Source of the DNA: Larus michahellis
Taxonomy: Eukaryota > Chordata > Aves > Charadriiformes > Laridae
NCBI RefSeq assembly: GCF_964199755.1
Contig: NC_133903.1
Coordinates: 53,063,239-53,127,238 of the forward strand
Length of the DNA stretch: 64,000 bases
Reading direction: 5' to 3'
A program made the position numbers and the translations under genes. The notes below the pieces were generated by a model. The model was not told the origin of the DNA. It did not search any database and was given only the letters and a program-made list of their open reading frames with translations. Numbering within the stretch: the stretch's first letter is position 1; each line of letters begins with the position of its first letter. Below, one piece after another: positions 41,701 to 54,921 of this stretch.

Positions 41701-43180
41701 GTCGGTTTTGCTAACCTCTGTCTGTGTACTCCCGAGCATGCAGTCGTGTCTTTTCATTTAAAAGATGACAGCAGCAGGGTGTTGTGCGAGTCAAGTTAAA
41801 GTGTTGTAACGTGGCTGTAAAAATGACAGGTTTATTCCCGTATATTCTTAAATCTGTGTTTTGCTTCACAAGAAGTATTTGGCCCTTCATGGTGATTGGG
41901 CTTCTAGTCATATACTGAAGGGAAGTGTGAAGAACCATGAGGGTTGATTCTCATTATGTAGAAAATGACCACAGAGAACCTTCCATCGACTCAAGAAAGT
42001 GTTTCTGTTTTAAGAGGTGACCCTGCAAATATTTTGAACCAATAAACTGTTGCAAGCTTTTTATTCTGAACATTTCATCTTTGTGCTGGAATTGATTTAA
42101 AAGTGAAATTAATAAACGGAAAATATGATTGTTTTCATTGTCACTACTTAAAAATGCAAAATCTAGACGTATGGTGTGGAGAAAGACAGAAAGAAAATAA
42201 TTGTTACAGTCTTGGAATTTGTCAATACCATGTCATAGGCTATAATATAGAAATGTCTAAAGCAGGTCCAGTCCAATATTGAATGTCAGTGTCCATAATA
42301 GTGTCCTGAAAACAGCATCATTGTGTTAGCAAAGTTTTGGGCACAGCCTGCTCCTCTGATTGGTTCGTACCCAGCCTCGTCATATGATTTATTACCGCGG
42401 GGAACGAGTCTAGTAACTCTAAAGTAGAGCAACCCCATACTAGTAAATTTGCAGTGAGATGCCTTCTGATCTCCAGTTAGCTCAGAGCAATACTGTAATT
42501 GGCATAAACCAAGCTAATATTACATTATCCTCAGGAGAGCCAGTGCCGTTCAGCTGTTTGCTTCCCTGTGTCTCCCCACGTTCAGTTGTAGCCGTGGAAT
42601 AAGTTGGATCAGCTCACACATACAACCTGGAGCAGGCATGCATGACTGCACTGAAAGGGAGGGCAGATCAGTCTCTTTTGGCAGTGCTCTGCAGTTAGGT
42701 CCGCCTAAGCTAAACAAAACTAGCATTATCTACTCCAACATCTCTGTGCTGTATATCCTTGAGAATACAGATGTTTCCTTATTCATAATAGATGGCTTTT
42801 TAAAAATGTGATTTTCCCGAGCAATGTTTAGCTAAGCTATTCATACATACTAATATTCACAGATATATGAAAGGTTATTTTTTATCTTCTTTTTTTTTAA
42901 AGTCTTAATTTATGCCAGAGGAGGTCATACACAATGTATTTAAGACTGGTGTTTTTTAAATATGTTCCAAGTATGAGATTTGTGAGAGAAGCAGAAGACT
43001 AATCAGTGCTTAGGAGTTTAACAGCGTCTGTAAGATCCTTTTTATCCTTGGCCACCTTTGATTGCTGACTTAATTCTGCCTGCCCTAACATAATCCTCGA
43101 TCATTCTAGGCAACAGCGCTATCCAAATTACATTAAAAGAGCATTCTACATTTAAATTTAGATTTTTTTGCTTAACATCT
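41701..43180. other. Spacer between MYSM1 promoter and CARD-ankyrin gene
   Basis: About 1.5 kb of ordinary AT-rich DNA lies between the CpG island and the CARD-ankyrin stop codon. It should hold the 3' UTR of that minus-strand gene. Candidate AATAAA signals on the minus strand occur near 42387 and 42060. I see no other gene or repeat. Confidence 0.55.
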
Positions 43181-45448
43181 TCATTTTGTTATTAACATTT
43201 TCTTTTTCAAAAGTGTTACAATTTGAGCCTGATTTTCTGTTTTATTAAATTCTGCTACTTGCAATGGGGTCTTTTTGAGACTATTAGCAGCTAGTAAGTT
43301 TGCTTTTTCTCCTCGTGACCAGTTTACAAGGGAAAATGCAGCATTAAAATGACCAGCCTTGCACGCACAATGCAGTGGAGTATCCTTGCTGCTGTCTAAG
43401 GCATTAATGGCTGCCCCGTAGCTCAGTAACAGATGTATCAAGTTGCTGTGTCCATATTCTGCTGCAATATGCAGTGCGGTCTTTCTCCAAATGTTTCTAT
43501 CATCAATATTTTTATTTTTCCCTGATGTCAGAAGGATTTTTACAATCTCTGTGTCTCCTTTGATGGCTGCATAGTGCATTGGAGTACATCCATTCATGTC
43601 CTTAGCTCCAAGTCTTCCTTTTTTAGCTAACAGAACCTTCACGATGCTGAGATGTCCTCTCACAGCTGCAGTGTGCAGGGGAGTCTTTTTCTCCTTGTCT
43701 TGCATGTTGGGGTCAGCGTTAGCCTTTAGAAGCATCTCCACCATTGTTCTGTCTCCCCTTTCAGCAGCAAAATGTAAAGGGGATTTTGACTGCTTGTCCT
43801 TAACATCAACATTGGCTTTGTGGCGCAGCAGCTCTTGGGCAACATCAGTGTAACCTCTTTGACTTGCAATGTGCAGGGGAGTAACAAACTCTTTAGTGAC
43901 AGCATTAATTTTGGCTCCAGCATTAACTAAAAGGCCAACTAATGCGCCTTTATTATGAAGTGCAGCAACATGGAGTGGGGTTTCATCGGCTTGGTTCACA
44001 AGGTTAACTTCCATCCCATCACGCAGGAGCAGATTTGTGATGGAAGCAGCGCCAGCTTGAACTGCCAAGTGCAAAGCTGTGTCTGAAGCAGGAGTCTTTA
44101 TTCCGAAGTTTGCTCCCTTTTTGATTAGAACTTCTGCTGATTCAGCTTTGCCTGTTTCACACGCCAAGAGTAAAGGAGTGTACTGCATTTCATTGTACGC
44201 ATTTATATCTGTACCTCTGTCAATTAAAGCTGCTACAATACCATGCAGATTTTTCTGTACAGCTCTAAAAAGAGCTGACTCCATTATGTCAGACGACAAA
44301 TCTTTAGAATATTCTAGCAGTATTTTGAAGATGGATGGGTGGTTGCCATTGAAGGCTCTTTCGGCCATGTTGGAATCAACACTGGCTCCGGCTTCTAGCA
44401 GTACTTTCGCAGTATTTTCAGACCCTCGAGAAACAGCATAACCGAGAGCAGTCTGTCCCCTTTCATTCTTTCCATCAATGGAGGCACCAGCCTTTAAAAG
44501 CATTTTTGCCAGACTGCTCTCATCTTTAAGAGCTGCCATGTGCAAAAAGTTGTGCTGGTTCCTGTAGCTTCTCGCCTCTTCTTTCAGAAGCATCTTCAAT
44601 ATGTGACTGTGGTTATTCTGTGCGGCCAAATGAAGCGGTGTCTTCCGTTCCGTATCCAAACTGTATATATAAGCACCACATCGGAGAAGCACTTTCACTG
44701 TGTCACCATGGCCTTTCTCAGCAGCCTTGTGCAGGGGTGTTCTTCCTTTCTCGTCCTTCACGTCTATCTTTGCACCTTTGCTGATCAAATATTCCATAAT
44801 TGCTAGATGTCCATTATCGGCTGCAACATGCAGGAGTGTTTCACTTGAAGAGTTTACTGCATTAATATCATTATCTTTCAATGTTTTCTCGAACTCAGAA
44901 AGATAGCCTTTAGCGACTGCATCAAAAATGCCAACGTGAGAATGATCTTTTTTAGGTTTTGCTGCTCTTGAAAGTTGAGTTTCTTTTTCTTTCCTCTTAA
45001 TAGCTCGTTCTTGTTTTTTTCTCCTAGGACTGTCTTTTTTTTCCTGGTGCTTTTCAGTGCTATTTTCAAACCAAACTGTGTCTTTTTCAAGTAAATACCC
45101 TACCAATTGTCTTCTAGCATCTCCAATGCTTTCATTTACTTCAGTGACATATTTTCTCATCTTGCTGTAAAGTTTTGGCTCCACTTGCTTTAGACATGGA
45201 TAAAAAAAGAGCCTGCAGGCTCGTTCACCTTGAGAAATTAGTATGTCTAAAACTCGAGAGTTCTTTTCTGTTCGTGTCCTGTAGAAACTCATGACCATCT
45301 TTTTTTCTGGGGTAAAAATACCATTGTCTATCAGCCAGTTCAGAAGATGGTCTGGGTCATTTATGCCTTCTACTAGCTCTTGCTTTTTGGTCCTTAGGAC
45401 TTCAATTGCGTATGGATTTGTAAACAGGCTAGTTGAATGCATGATCAT
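43181..45448 (-). CDS. CAIAP: CARD- and ankyrin-repeat inflammasome adaptor (Caiap-like)
   Basis: A single open exon encodes 755 residues. Residues about 12-100 resemble a caspase recruitment domain ([20 protein letters not shown], then [19 protein letters not shown]). A basic linker with RRKK and KRKEK follows (131-168). From about 168 to 750 there are 16-18 ankyrin repeats of 33 residues with TPLHxAAxxGH cores; the seventh is degenerate. A CARD followed by about 16 ankyrin repeats is the architecture of zebrafish Caiap, reported to support caspase-1-dependent resistance to bacteria and to be missing from placental mammals. Met1 and Met3 both have A at -3, so the exact start is uncertain. 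An upstream non-coding exon is possible but I could not fix one. The promoter side lacks a CpG island, unlike MYSM1 about 2 kb downstream. Confidence 0.82.
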   Translation of the reverse strand: MIMHSTSLFTNPYAIEVLRTKKQELVEGINDPDHLLNWLIDNGIFTPEKKMVMSFYRTRTEKNSRVLDILISQGERACRLFFYPCLKQVEPKLYSKMRKYVTEVNESIGDARRQLVGYLLEKDTVWFENSTEKHQEKKDSPRRKKQERAIKRKEKETQLSRAAKPKKDHSHVGIFDAVAKGYLSEFEKTLKDNDINAVNSSSETLLHVAADNGHLAIMEYLISKGAKIDVKDEKGRTPLHKAAEKGHGDTVKVLLRCGAYIYSLDTERKTPLHLAAQNNHSHILKMLLKEEARSYRNQHNFLHMAALKDESSLAKMLLKAGASIDGKNERGQTALGYAVSRGSENTAKVLLEAGASVDSNMAERAFNGNHPSIFKILLEYSKDLSSDIMESALFRAVQKNLHGIVAALIDRGTDINAYNEMQYTPLLLACETGKAESAEVLIKKGANFGIKTPASDTALHLAVQAGAASITNLLLRDGMEVNLVNQADETPLHVAALHNKGALVGLLVNAGAKINAVTKEFVTPLHIASQRGYTDVAQELLRHKANVDVKDKQSKSPLHFAAERGDRTMVEMLLKANADPNMQDKEKKTPLHTAAVRGHLSIVKVLLAKKGRLGAKDMNGCTPMHYAAIKGDTEIVKILLTSGKNKNIDDRNIWRKTALHIAAEYGHSNLIHLLLSYGAAINALDSSKDTPLHCACKAGHFNAAFSLVNWSRGEKANLLAANSLKKTPLQVAEFNKTENQAQIVTLLKKKMLITK

Positions 45449-46850
45449 GTTGATAATCCAAAAGTGAATTGAGCGATTGTTTGAAGTTAAATATGAAATA
45501 ACAAAGCAAGATCACATCATTCACACATTCTTTTCATAGAACTATGAACCAGCAACCGTTGTAGTTCAGTGATAAATCTTTAAAGAATGAGAAAGAAATC
45601 AAAACTCCCTCACCTTTGGTTTTCTAGTTGTTAGAAGTCCTTTGATCTTCTCTGTTCTTCCTTAGCAACAAGTGAAGTTTAATAACAAAACAAAAATCTG
45701 TGATATATAAAGATATTCCACTTGGATGACTTCTTCCAGATTTTTCACGCATAACTAGGGAGAAAAAAATGCTTTTGTGAAGCTAATATTTGAATAAAAG
45801 ATATTTGTTTATCGAGTTCCTCTGTTCCTCTCGCCAAGCTGTTTTTTGTAGGTGCCAAAATGACCAGTCTATTAAACATGACAAAAGAAAATCCACAGCG
45901 TAGTTACTGTTGCCATGATTACATACCTTGTATGATCTTAAATGAAAGAGTACACATTGCCAGCTACGTAGGTGAAAGCCCTGTAATGTAATGAAACACA
46001 AACATAAAGACGGAGATAAAAATAAACTGTATAAGTGGCTAGTTATAAAAAGTGATCCAGCCTTTCTAATATGAGTTACAACTTCAGTCTATAAGGTATA
46101 TTTAACTTAAAGGCTATTTAGCTTGTCATTCCTGCTGTAACCTGGAGTCTGTCTGGAATTTAATTCTTTTACGTGAGGTGGATCAAGGTGTGTGATTCAG
46201 TATGCAACATTTAAAGCATAATTAAATAGAGCTTCAAATCTGTGAATATGCATAGTCTTCAGTATGGATGCAGGACCTTTGAATCTAGCTGTAATTAATT
46301 TAACTTATTGGTGTTAAAATTCCTTATGGAGAGAAGGACATAAAATAATAATCATCTACACATTTTGAAACCAATTGAGAGAGAAATTGAGATTACAGAG
46401 TTCTGTAGGAACTTGAAGTAAAATGAGCTGAAAAGCTGAAAGCTTGACCTTATTTAAGCAAGTGGGAAAATTTGCCATCTGTTTCTTAGTTCAGTGAGTG
46501 CCCTTTCTGTTGGACCTGCTGCCTTTGCATGTATTTTCTTTAATAGTATGTACAATGTGACTGATAAGATTTTAAATTTTTTTTCTGTTGACTTTAGCTT
46601 TATAAGCAAGATCGCAAAGCCTATTCTATTAAAAAACAAGATTTATTGAAGAAATAGCTGGGAAAGGCAAGACTTTTAATATATATTTTGAAAGCCAGCC
46701 ATTTACCAAGTCAGCAAATTTGACAGCCAATTTAAGAGCTCAGTAATTCCTCTGAAATGCAAAGGAGGGCACTACACCAAGAACAGCAAAACCTTTGTCA
46801 TTTAGTTAATGATTGTTAACACATAGCATGGAAAACTATGGTTTATTGTA

Positions 46851-47130
46851 GGGAGTCAGGAGGTCTCAATTGTGTTCCCAAATCTGCTAAAGATTCCGTC
46901 TGTGATCTGCAAATTATTTAGTCTTCAGATTTGACAGAACAAAGTACTGAAGATCTATCTGTGTCTTGAGTAAATTGATGGTCCTTACTTAAAGTTTGGT
47001 GAAATGAGGCCTTTGTGTCATCATTATTATTATTTCCATGCAAAATAGAGATAGCAATACTTGATTACCCTCACAGGAAAGTTTTGAGTTCTAGCAATGG
47101 AAAATGTTATGTGAGTGCCGAGCAGTATTG
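46851..47130 (+). mobile_element. Possible MIR-type SINE relic
   Basis: A chain of phrases follows the order of a MIR element: GGGAGTCAGGAGGTCTCAAT, TGTTCCCAAATCTGCTAA, TCTGTGATCTGCAAATTATT, AAATAGAGATAGCAATACTT and ACCCTCACAGGAAAGTTTTG. Divergence is high and the middle is interrupted, so this rests on phrase order alone. Confidence 0.45.
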
Positions 47131-48654
47131 TTAACATAGACAGCACAAGCATTTTTAGAACTGAAACATTTAAAATTTTAAACCAGAAATTTTTATATTC
47201 TTTAAGAGTCTAATGGTGTGGCAGTAGTTTCCTAGTGTGCTGAATACAGTAATTTTACTAGTAAACAGGACAAATTAAAGGCTGCAGTACTCCTAACTGG
47301 CCTTGAGGAGGAACATTTGAACAATATATGCAGGCAGCATCTCTTTCAGAGTCACTGTGGGACTTCGTTTTGGGAAAATACTAGGCAGCAAATTACTTGT
47401 TACTAGATGCAAATCATTGTCTTCAAAATATAGTTATGCATATATTTTTAAAAATGTTCTTCATTATATGTGTGTGACTTATGAGGAAATTCTTAAAACA
47501 AGAATTGCATTTGACAAGAAAATTTTGGAAGCTTGTTTTATGGATTCATTTTTAGAAATTATGTTTTAAAAGCCTTTATTTTTTAATTAGTATTTTAACT
47601 ACTTTTAGAATTAAGCCTTTGTTCCAACAATGACTTCAAAAAAAGAATAAAAACCCAAACAGTTGAGAAGAAAAGAGATTCATAATCAGTTATTTGAATC
47701 ATGCTTTTTGTTTGTGTCTTTTTAACTTATTAACTCTATTCAATGTATATATGTTTTAAAGAAGGGAAATATATTAAGATTCCACACCTCCTTTAATTAA
47801 GTGCAAGAGGCCATATATGCGTAGGATCACCATGAAGTTCATAATTTAAAATAAGAATAGCAAAACTTAGTATTATTCAAGATCTAAGAAAAGAAAGAAG
47901 CTGGAGAGAGGAAGAGGCAAATCCTTGGCCTTCTGTATTATCTTTTACATTTATTTGTTGTCTAAGGGGCATAAAGTAGTTTGTTTTGGTTTTTTTGCTA
48001 AGTATTTCACAGGTCAGCTTTATTTCTGCTGGCTTCTTTAGCTCCAGGTATCCAAGGACTGTTCCTTATTAGGTTATTTTGAAAAGAAAATGCTTCTGTC
48101 TTCTTTGTCAGATAGCCCTTAAGGATCTCTGTGTTCAGCAGTATGCGTATATAGCAGGTCAGCTTATATGAATTGAGGAAATTTTATGTTTTCCTCTAGA
48201 AGGACTTAGTAAAACATTCTGATTGGTACTAGTACAGGTTCACCTTCAATAGTGTCATCAGAGGAACTTCACGCTGTGTGCTAATTAGGTGTGCTAATTG
48301 TGTTTTAATTGTGTTTTGTCAAGAAGCCTGTAGTGAGTAGACATGACATAGAAATACTGAAAATCTTCACATAGGCCACTTAAGCTCTAACATCACTGTT
48401 AAATGCAGAAGTAGGACTCTGTATGTCTAAGATTACCTTAATTCAGATAGACCTATGTATACTCGGCACTGACTTTGTGGGAGGATATCAGCTAAAAACG
48501 ACATGGTAGAGTTTAGAGCAGGCCTTAAAAAGGGCAGGTGATACTATTGACAGGAAAGTTCTCTATTTTGGCCTCTGCCGAATACATGTCCATATAGGGA
48601 ACTGGTTTAACCCAGCTGTAGCTGGGAGGCTTGAGCCAGTTATTTCTGACATGC

Positions 48655-48800
48655 AATCTCAGTTTTGCTACTAACTTGTGTCCTTGGGCAAATCACTTAA
48701 TCTCGGTGCCCTGTTTACACAAGCATTAAAAAAGGAAATTTTTTTCTACCTCACAGACATGTCCTAAGTGTTTATTAATGTTCATGCAGTGCTTTGAAGT
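48655..48800 (+). mobile_element. MIR-type SINE relic
   Basis: The stretch TTTTGCTACTAACTTGTG, TCCTTGGGCAAATCACTTAA, TCTCGGTGCCCTGTTT, CTACCTCACAGACATGTCC and a GTGTTTATTAATG end follows the MIR core and tail in order. Such old CORE-SINE relics are scarce but present in bird genomes. Confidence 0.6.
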
Positions 48801-51800
48801 TACAGAGTGCTTTGAAGTTTTTGTCCTTTGAAGTATTGTTTTCTAACTTCTCAAAGATGAACGTTTATTTCTTAAATTAACACGTGCCCATGTTTTCTAG
48901 CTTATTTTATATTGCTATGTCATCATCAAATATACATTTAATTTTCTCTATTTTAATTTCTCAAAGATGAAAGCAACCCAAACTAACACCTTGCACGTTG
49001 TCAAAGGAACACGTGAGGTGATGTGGCCATGGGAGTGAGGAACCTGCAGAGGTCACCATTTCTCCACGGAGGCTTTCCCAGTGAGCCTGCAGCCTGCAGC
49101 CGGGCTTGCTGTCTTCTGCTGAAATGGCATGTCAGGCAACTGAATGACTTACAGTAACTTCTTATGTTCCCTAGGGCATTTTCTTGATAAAATTGATGGA
49201 AAGCCAAACATTAATAACACGGTTTCACTCACCGTGATATTTTTATGTTTTCTAATGTGTGCTTCAGTTTCATTTAAGACAATTGTTTGTGGTAATGCCA
49301 ACTGTTTATTGGGAACATATCTCGCTGTAGAATAACTAGTCTGTAAGAGATAATAAAGCCAACATCATTATCTAAACATCATGAGGGATGGAGAAATATA
49401 TCTGGGTAATCAAGACATTCTCATTAATAAACATGGCTCAGGAATAAAGCTTTGCTTTGGATAACCAGAAATCTAAGTGTGGCCTCACTGGCTGAGGTTG
49501 AACTATATTTGGGTATAGCTGGATTGAGAAACAGCAGTGTTAGAAGTGTTCATGACAATGATTAGAGTGTACTTGACTTATTATAAGACTGGAAGAGAAG
49601 CTGACTAGTCAGAATGTCTGCAAGAGAGACAAAAAGTAGAGCTTAGTTTTGCCTAAAGATTAACTACAGTAAATTAGGGAAGTGAAGAGGGGAGCTTTGG
49701 CGCTGAGTGATCTTGTTTGTGTTAGTCATAGTTCTGTAGAGAGTAGGCTTGGGGCCTTCCTGGTGCTGAGGAATCTCTACCCTGGCTGGTATTTAAATAT
49801 GAGGTGTTCCCTAAAGTAGTGCCATCCTCTGAGTGGCACTGGCACACACAAAGCTTGTACCATCAGGGGCCTGAGTAGGGGCCTGCTGGAGGGAGGGGAA
49901 AGCTGATCTGTCCAGTCTCACCTTTTGCATCTCAGATGAGCACACAGGGCTCCCATCTTACCCTCTCTGCAGCTCATGCGTAACTCATGTGTAACCATCC
50001 TGCAGAGTCCTGTGCCAGGCCCTGTGCTTGAAAGAGGTACCTCGCAGGAGGCACAGCTCCTAGCCTTGTCCCGTGTTCATGGATGCTTTCAAAATGCTCA
50101 GTAATACAACAGCTGACACCATAATTCAGGTATTTTATTCTATTTGCAATACAAGTCACAATGTTATCCGAACACTACAGTACTGTTTTCTCAAGTATAA
50201 ACAAATGAAGATTGTGCTAAACGCTGCACCCATGCAATGCAAAATGTTCTTTTTTTCTAAAGATTAGTGTGTACTGTCATGAGGTTCCCAACTTGGGGTA
50301 GTTGTAAGTGGATAATACACATCTGCAAAGTGCCACTGATGTCTGTAAATGCTGGCAGAGCAGGCTGTCTATCTGCATTGAACTGTAGAAACGAGGCTTA
50401 ACATACGTAACTCAGCCAAAGTGAGGATTAGGATTGTTTTACAGTTTACCATACATATATTAGTGAAGTTTAAGAAGAGTGACCAAACTACTTAGAAACC
50501 ATTTTTTGCCATTGGGGTTTTTGAATAATTAGATCTATGTATTTTTCCAAAGTTCTCTCATGGACTTACTTGCCAGGTAGTTTTCTGAGAAACTACGTAG
50601 TGGAGGTAAAAGGGAAAAAAGCTTTCTAATTTAGCTTCACAGAACTAAGGAAAATTAATGTTCTTGTTTCAGAACATAACAAATAGAATTTAAGTTGGAT
50701 TGAAACAAACAGAAAAAAATGTTAGTGGTGATATGATGAAATATATATTTAGTTACTGCAATTTTCATAATGCAAAGTACAAAAAAAGAAATATTTCAAT
50801 GTTTGTGTGTAAGTAACGAGTATTACTAGTTACTTGTTTCTATACATATTTATTCTGCAGAAGTCTTTACTGTCACAAGCTTAATTTAATTTTAAGAACT
50901 AATTTGCCTGTTAATCTATTGAGTAAACCTGGACGCTAATACTGATTTCACTAATAAGAAGATACCATTTTCCAGTTCATTGGCTTAAAGTGGTATCACT
51001 GTCATGAATTCTATCTTATAATTTCAGAGGTTTAAATGTGTCCTTTCAGACCAACACTAATAGCAAGCAGTTATGGCAAAATGCTAGCCCTCATATCATT
51101 AGCATAAAATGTAAACGATGTAAAAGTATTAAGTTACTAAATGCTGAGGCAGCTTCAAGGATCAGCAGAACCAAATGGAGAGAGGGCCAGGGTTTTTCTC
51201 CAAAATGGGCAGATTTTTTTTCCATCTTAAACCAAACAAGCCCTTGTGGTTTTGAGTCAGGAACATACACTGTGTCAGTGAAATCTTACAGAAGGAAAAA
51301 CTTTGTAGAAGTTCTTTAACTGTTGAAGACCAAGATCCTCCTTACACCCCCTGCACTCATCGGACTAACCTTACTGGCAGCATTACTCCCAGAAGGTGAA
51401 TGCTGGAGTGCCACTAGATCTCCCACAGAAGCCTCTTGGCCAAATTTGCTTTGTAGATGTAATTTGTGAAAAACTATTCTGAATTTTGTTCTTACTGATT
51501 ATAGAATGCTGTAGATATCACTAGAGACTAATGTGACTTTGAAAGGAAATGATGTTTTGCCACATCATAAACCAGTTTTAATTGCTGTTATGTATTAAGT
51601 TGTTACAGTTAGATGTCAAGCATCAGACATAGTACAGACATTTACCTAAACAATGTCTTGCTAATGAAGTCTCCACACACACACTTCGAAATTTTGCCCT
51701 CTCTGAGGAATCCATTTACAGTAAAGTGTATATAAATTTTATTTATTATGTCAAAATAATTTTCAAATCCATTCATTTTAGTTCCATAGCTGATGTTTGG

Positions 51801-54297
51801 GGTTTTTTTTCTGAACTTGAAGAAATCTAAAACTTATTTCAGTCAGTGTGTAAAACAATATCCATATTTTTTTATTCCGGTAAGAATTAAATTATGTTAT
51901 GTTATAATTACTCTATAAAAAATGCAGTATGTCTTCTGAGTTAACAAGGGTAAGCTTTAGTTTCCAGTAACATCGCCAGCAGCAAAAAGATACTGTGGTC
52001 TTGCAAGTGGGAGAGCAGATAGTAGTGAATAGGGGCTCAGTTAACTCCTTCTTTAGACTTGTTATAGGGGAATTGAAGCAGTTGGGCTTGGCTGAGTCTA
52101 ATTGGTCTTCCTGGTAGGTTGCTTGTAATACATCAGAGAAGACTCCCTGCATCAGTTGCCTTCTCCACAACTGTCATTTCAGGCCTCCATAAACTTTATT
52201 TATTTTCTTTTTCCTTAATATTCTAGCTTTGTTTCTTCTTTGTCTCTCTGTTTACGTTGAAAATGGTTCCTGTATTCCCTGCTCTCTGAGCTTGGGAAGG
52301 TGGCTTTTACATTGTGAGTCCTTTAGAGCTTTTTTATTCCCATAGTTCTACAGAAGACTGATAATAATTAGCACCATTTAAAAAAAATTCCATGCAAGCT
52401 TATTTGTGACCCTTGGGTGACTGTAATTCCTGCATTACTTCTTTGCTTTTCAATTTTTCAGTAGCATTGTTCACTGCGGTACACAAAAGCCAGGCAACTC
52501 AGGATCAAGAAAGATTGCCTAGCATGTTGGTTTAGCTTGTCTTCCTTTTTCTTTGTCTAGAATTCTATATTTAGAGAATTAGTAAGTTGATTTCATTTAT
52601 TCATCTTACATGGCTAAAATATAGCTTGCACTTAAATTCTACTTGTCTTACTGTTCAGATATCTGTCACCAGTTCATCTTCACTGTTCTATCTATCTAAA
52701 GCACTTTCCTAGTCTTTAGACAATTCAAATTACTCAAGGGGCTTGCTTGTAAACACATTTTTTTAAAATTGGTATTTTTTCCTTCCTTCTTCTGGAAGAA
52801 GACAGGGAATCATTTAGTTGTGGTTTTTTTTTTCCTGGTTACCTTTATTATCATTCAGTTGACTCCATCCTGATCAACTAGTTAAAATCATCTTGAATTT
52901 TTAGTTGCATTCAGTTTATGTTTGTTGTACATCAAAAAGATTCATTTTCCTAGTATAGCAACGTTAGAAAATCATAGGCATGTAATTGTTTCTTTCTTAT
53001 TTGTGTTTTAATCTGTTTACAATTCTGTAATTTAGTGAGTATGTTTTGTTCAGTTTCACAGTATTTCTCATTGCTAGAGGGTGTTTTGAGGCATAGAGTT
53101 GATTCTTTCACGTTATCTCCTCTTTCCAGTTCTGACAGCTTCCCCTGTCTTCTGTTTGAATCCTCTGGCTTTGACTGACTGTTTTAGGTCCCACAGAATG
53201 TGTGTGTCTTCTTGTTTGTCAGGATCTGGATTCCTGCACCTCACATTAGTTCCAATTCAGCAAAGTATATAATTACACTTCTATCTAGAGAAGTGCCTCA
53301 GTGGTGTGTAAGTTTGACTCTCAGAAACTAAGTAGGACATTAGCACCTCCTATCTTTTTCTGAATTCTGAATTATGCTTTAGCGTTAAGGAATTGATTAA
53401 TTGGAGCACTGAATCGGGACCGCAACTATTTTCCTGTCTGTTTGAGTCCGTGAGAAGTACTCTTGTTGATTTGGATAGCTCCCTAAATCACAAAGTCCTG
53501 ACAACTCCTCCAGATTCATGGTGTTTGCTTTCCTTGGCATAGCCCAAAACATCCTTCCCTGCTCAGCTGCACCTGTGATATTCCAGCAGCTCTCTTTGTT
53601 CCCAAGCCATTATGTCTTCCTACTCAAATTTCCATTCAAAGAGTGATTCATGCAGCAGGGGAAAGGCATGACCTAGCTGCCCCCTCAGTTTCCATCGCTT
53701 TGCAAATCATGTGCAGTCTTATCTGAACTGGAGCTTTCATTTCAGAATCTGTATTCCCATTCCTGGAACTAACACTTTTATTCCTTACTCCTGTAGTCTG
53801 CACTGTGGGGAGAGAAGTGTTTACTGCATAAAGAGGCTTTTTTTTTTAACTAGCTTTGGTCACAGGAGCAATGAAAACACATCAGCATGGGTTTTCTTTC
53901 CCCTAGGAATGCCTTTTCTCACAGCAGATGAATCCATATGGTTGTTACCTGTGCCGTAGCTGCTCTGTGGACAAAGCACAAGCTTGACTCACTATACCAG
54001 CATCCGTTTGTTTTTTTTTTTTTAATAATAGCTTTCATACTGTGAATGTTTGGTTCTGATGTCCAGCTGGAGAGAATTGCACACCTCCACCAACAGCCTT
54101 TACAAGAGTTGCGTGCTCTTCAGTCATTCTTTGTAATGATCTTGATTCCTTTGTCCCCTGTACTACTTTTCTCTTCATCCTTTGAATAATACTATGTTAT
54201 GCCTTTTTGAGTCTCCTCTTCCAACAGTATTCCCCTATGATCAAACCCACCCATTTACAACTACAGTCTCCTTTACTGTGCAGTAGAAACATTCCCT

Positions 54298-54327
54298 GTT
54301 TGTTTTGTTTTGTTTTGTTTTTTTTTC
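54298..54327. repeat. Short (TGTTT)n run
   Basis: A few TGTTT units pass into a T tract. It is a minor simple repeat in intergenic DNA, about 600 bp left of the long ATTTT tract. Confidence 0.8.
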
Positions 54328-54921
54328 CTTGCCTAAAGAGCAGTTCTGGGTTTACAAGACTCTCAGGATTAAGTTGTGCTTTCTGAGACTTCTGTGACTG
54401 CTGCCGGGTGACATGGAAGATGCTGAAGAGGCATCTAGACCCACTGTAGTCTACCTGTAGGTATATTTTCTGCTGTTACGGTTCCCAGCGTAGCAAACTC
54501 TTTGGCTCAATATGTATAGCATAATAGCACACAGAATAGTAATATATGCTCACTAGGGATTTTAGAAGACCCAGATTAAGGAAAGAATAGTGATTTTTAA
54601 CAAGTACTTGTGCAGTGAATTAGCTACAATAAGTAAAGAGATGAGCTAGGGAATCAACCTTCTTTTCCCCTTGTGTCACAAGACATAGGGGAAGCTTAGT
54701 TTCAGCTAAAAGTTAATATAGCATCATGAAAATGGAATCAACATGACATTAAGAAATGAAAGAAGGGATATTGTAGTGACAGCTCAAGCTTTATTAGCAC
54801 CTTCATGTTTAATTCAATAAAATATCACTATTTAAAATTTATCTGAAGCAGACAGAGCTTGCAATAGAATTCAGAGCAAACCTAATAAGAGTATAGATGG
54901 CCATTGCATGCTTGCAAATTC

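Larger units (their letters stand above)
45449..54921. other. Gene-free stretch upstream of the CARD-ankyrin gene
   Basis: No protein-coding exon chain or RNA gene is recognisable on either strand. The first few hundred bases should contain the CARD-ankyrin promoter and perhaps a 5' UTR exon. Two faint MIR-type SINE relics lie at 46.9-47.1 and 48.7-48.8 kb. If the human order holds, JUN lies further right, so distal JUN regulatory DNA is possible here. Confidence 0.55.
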
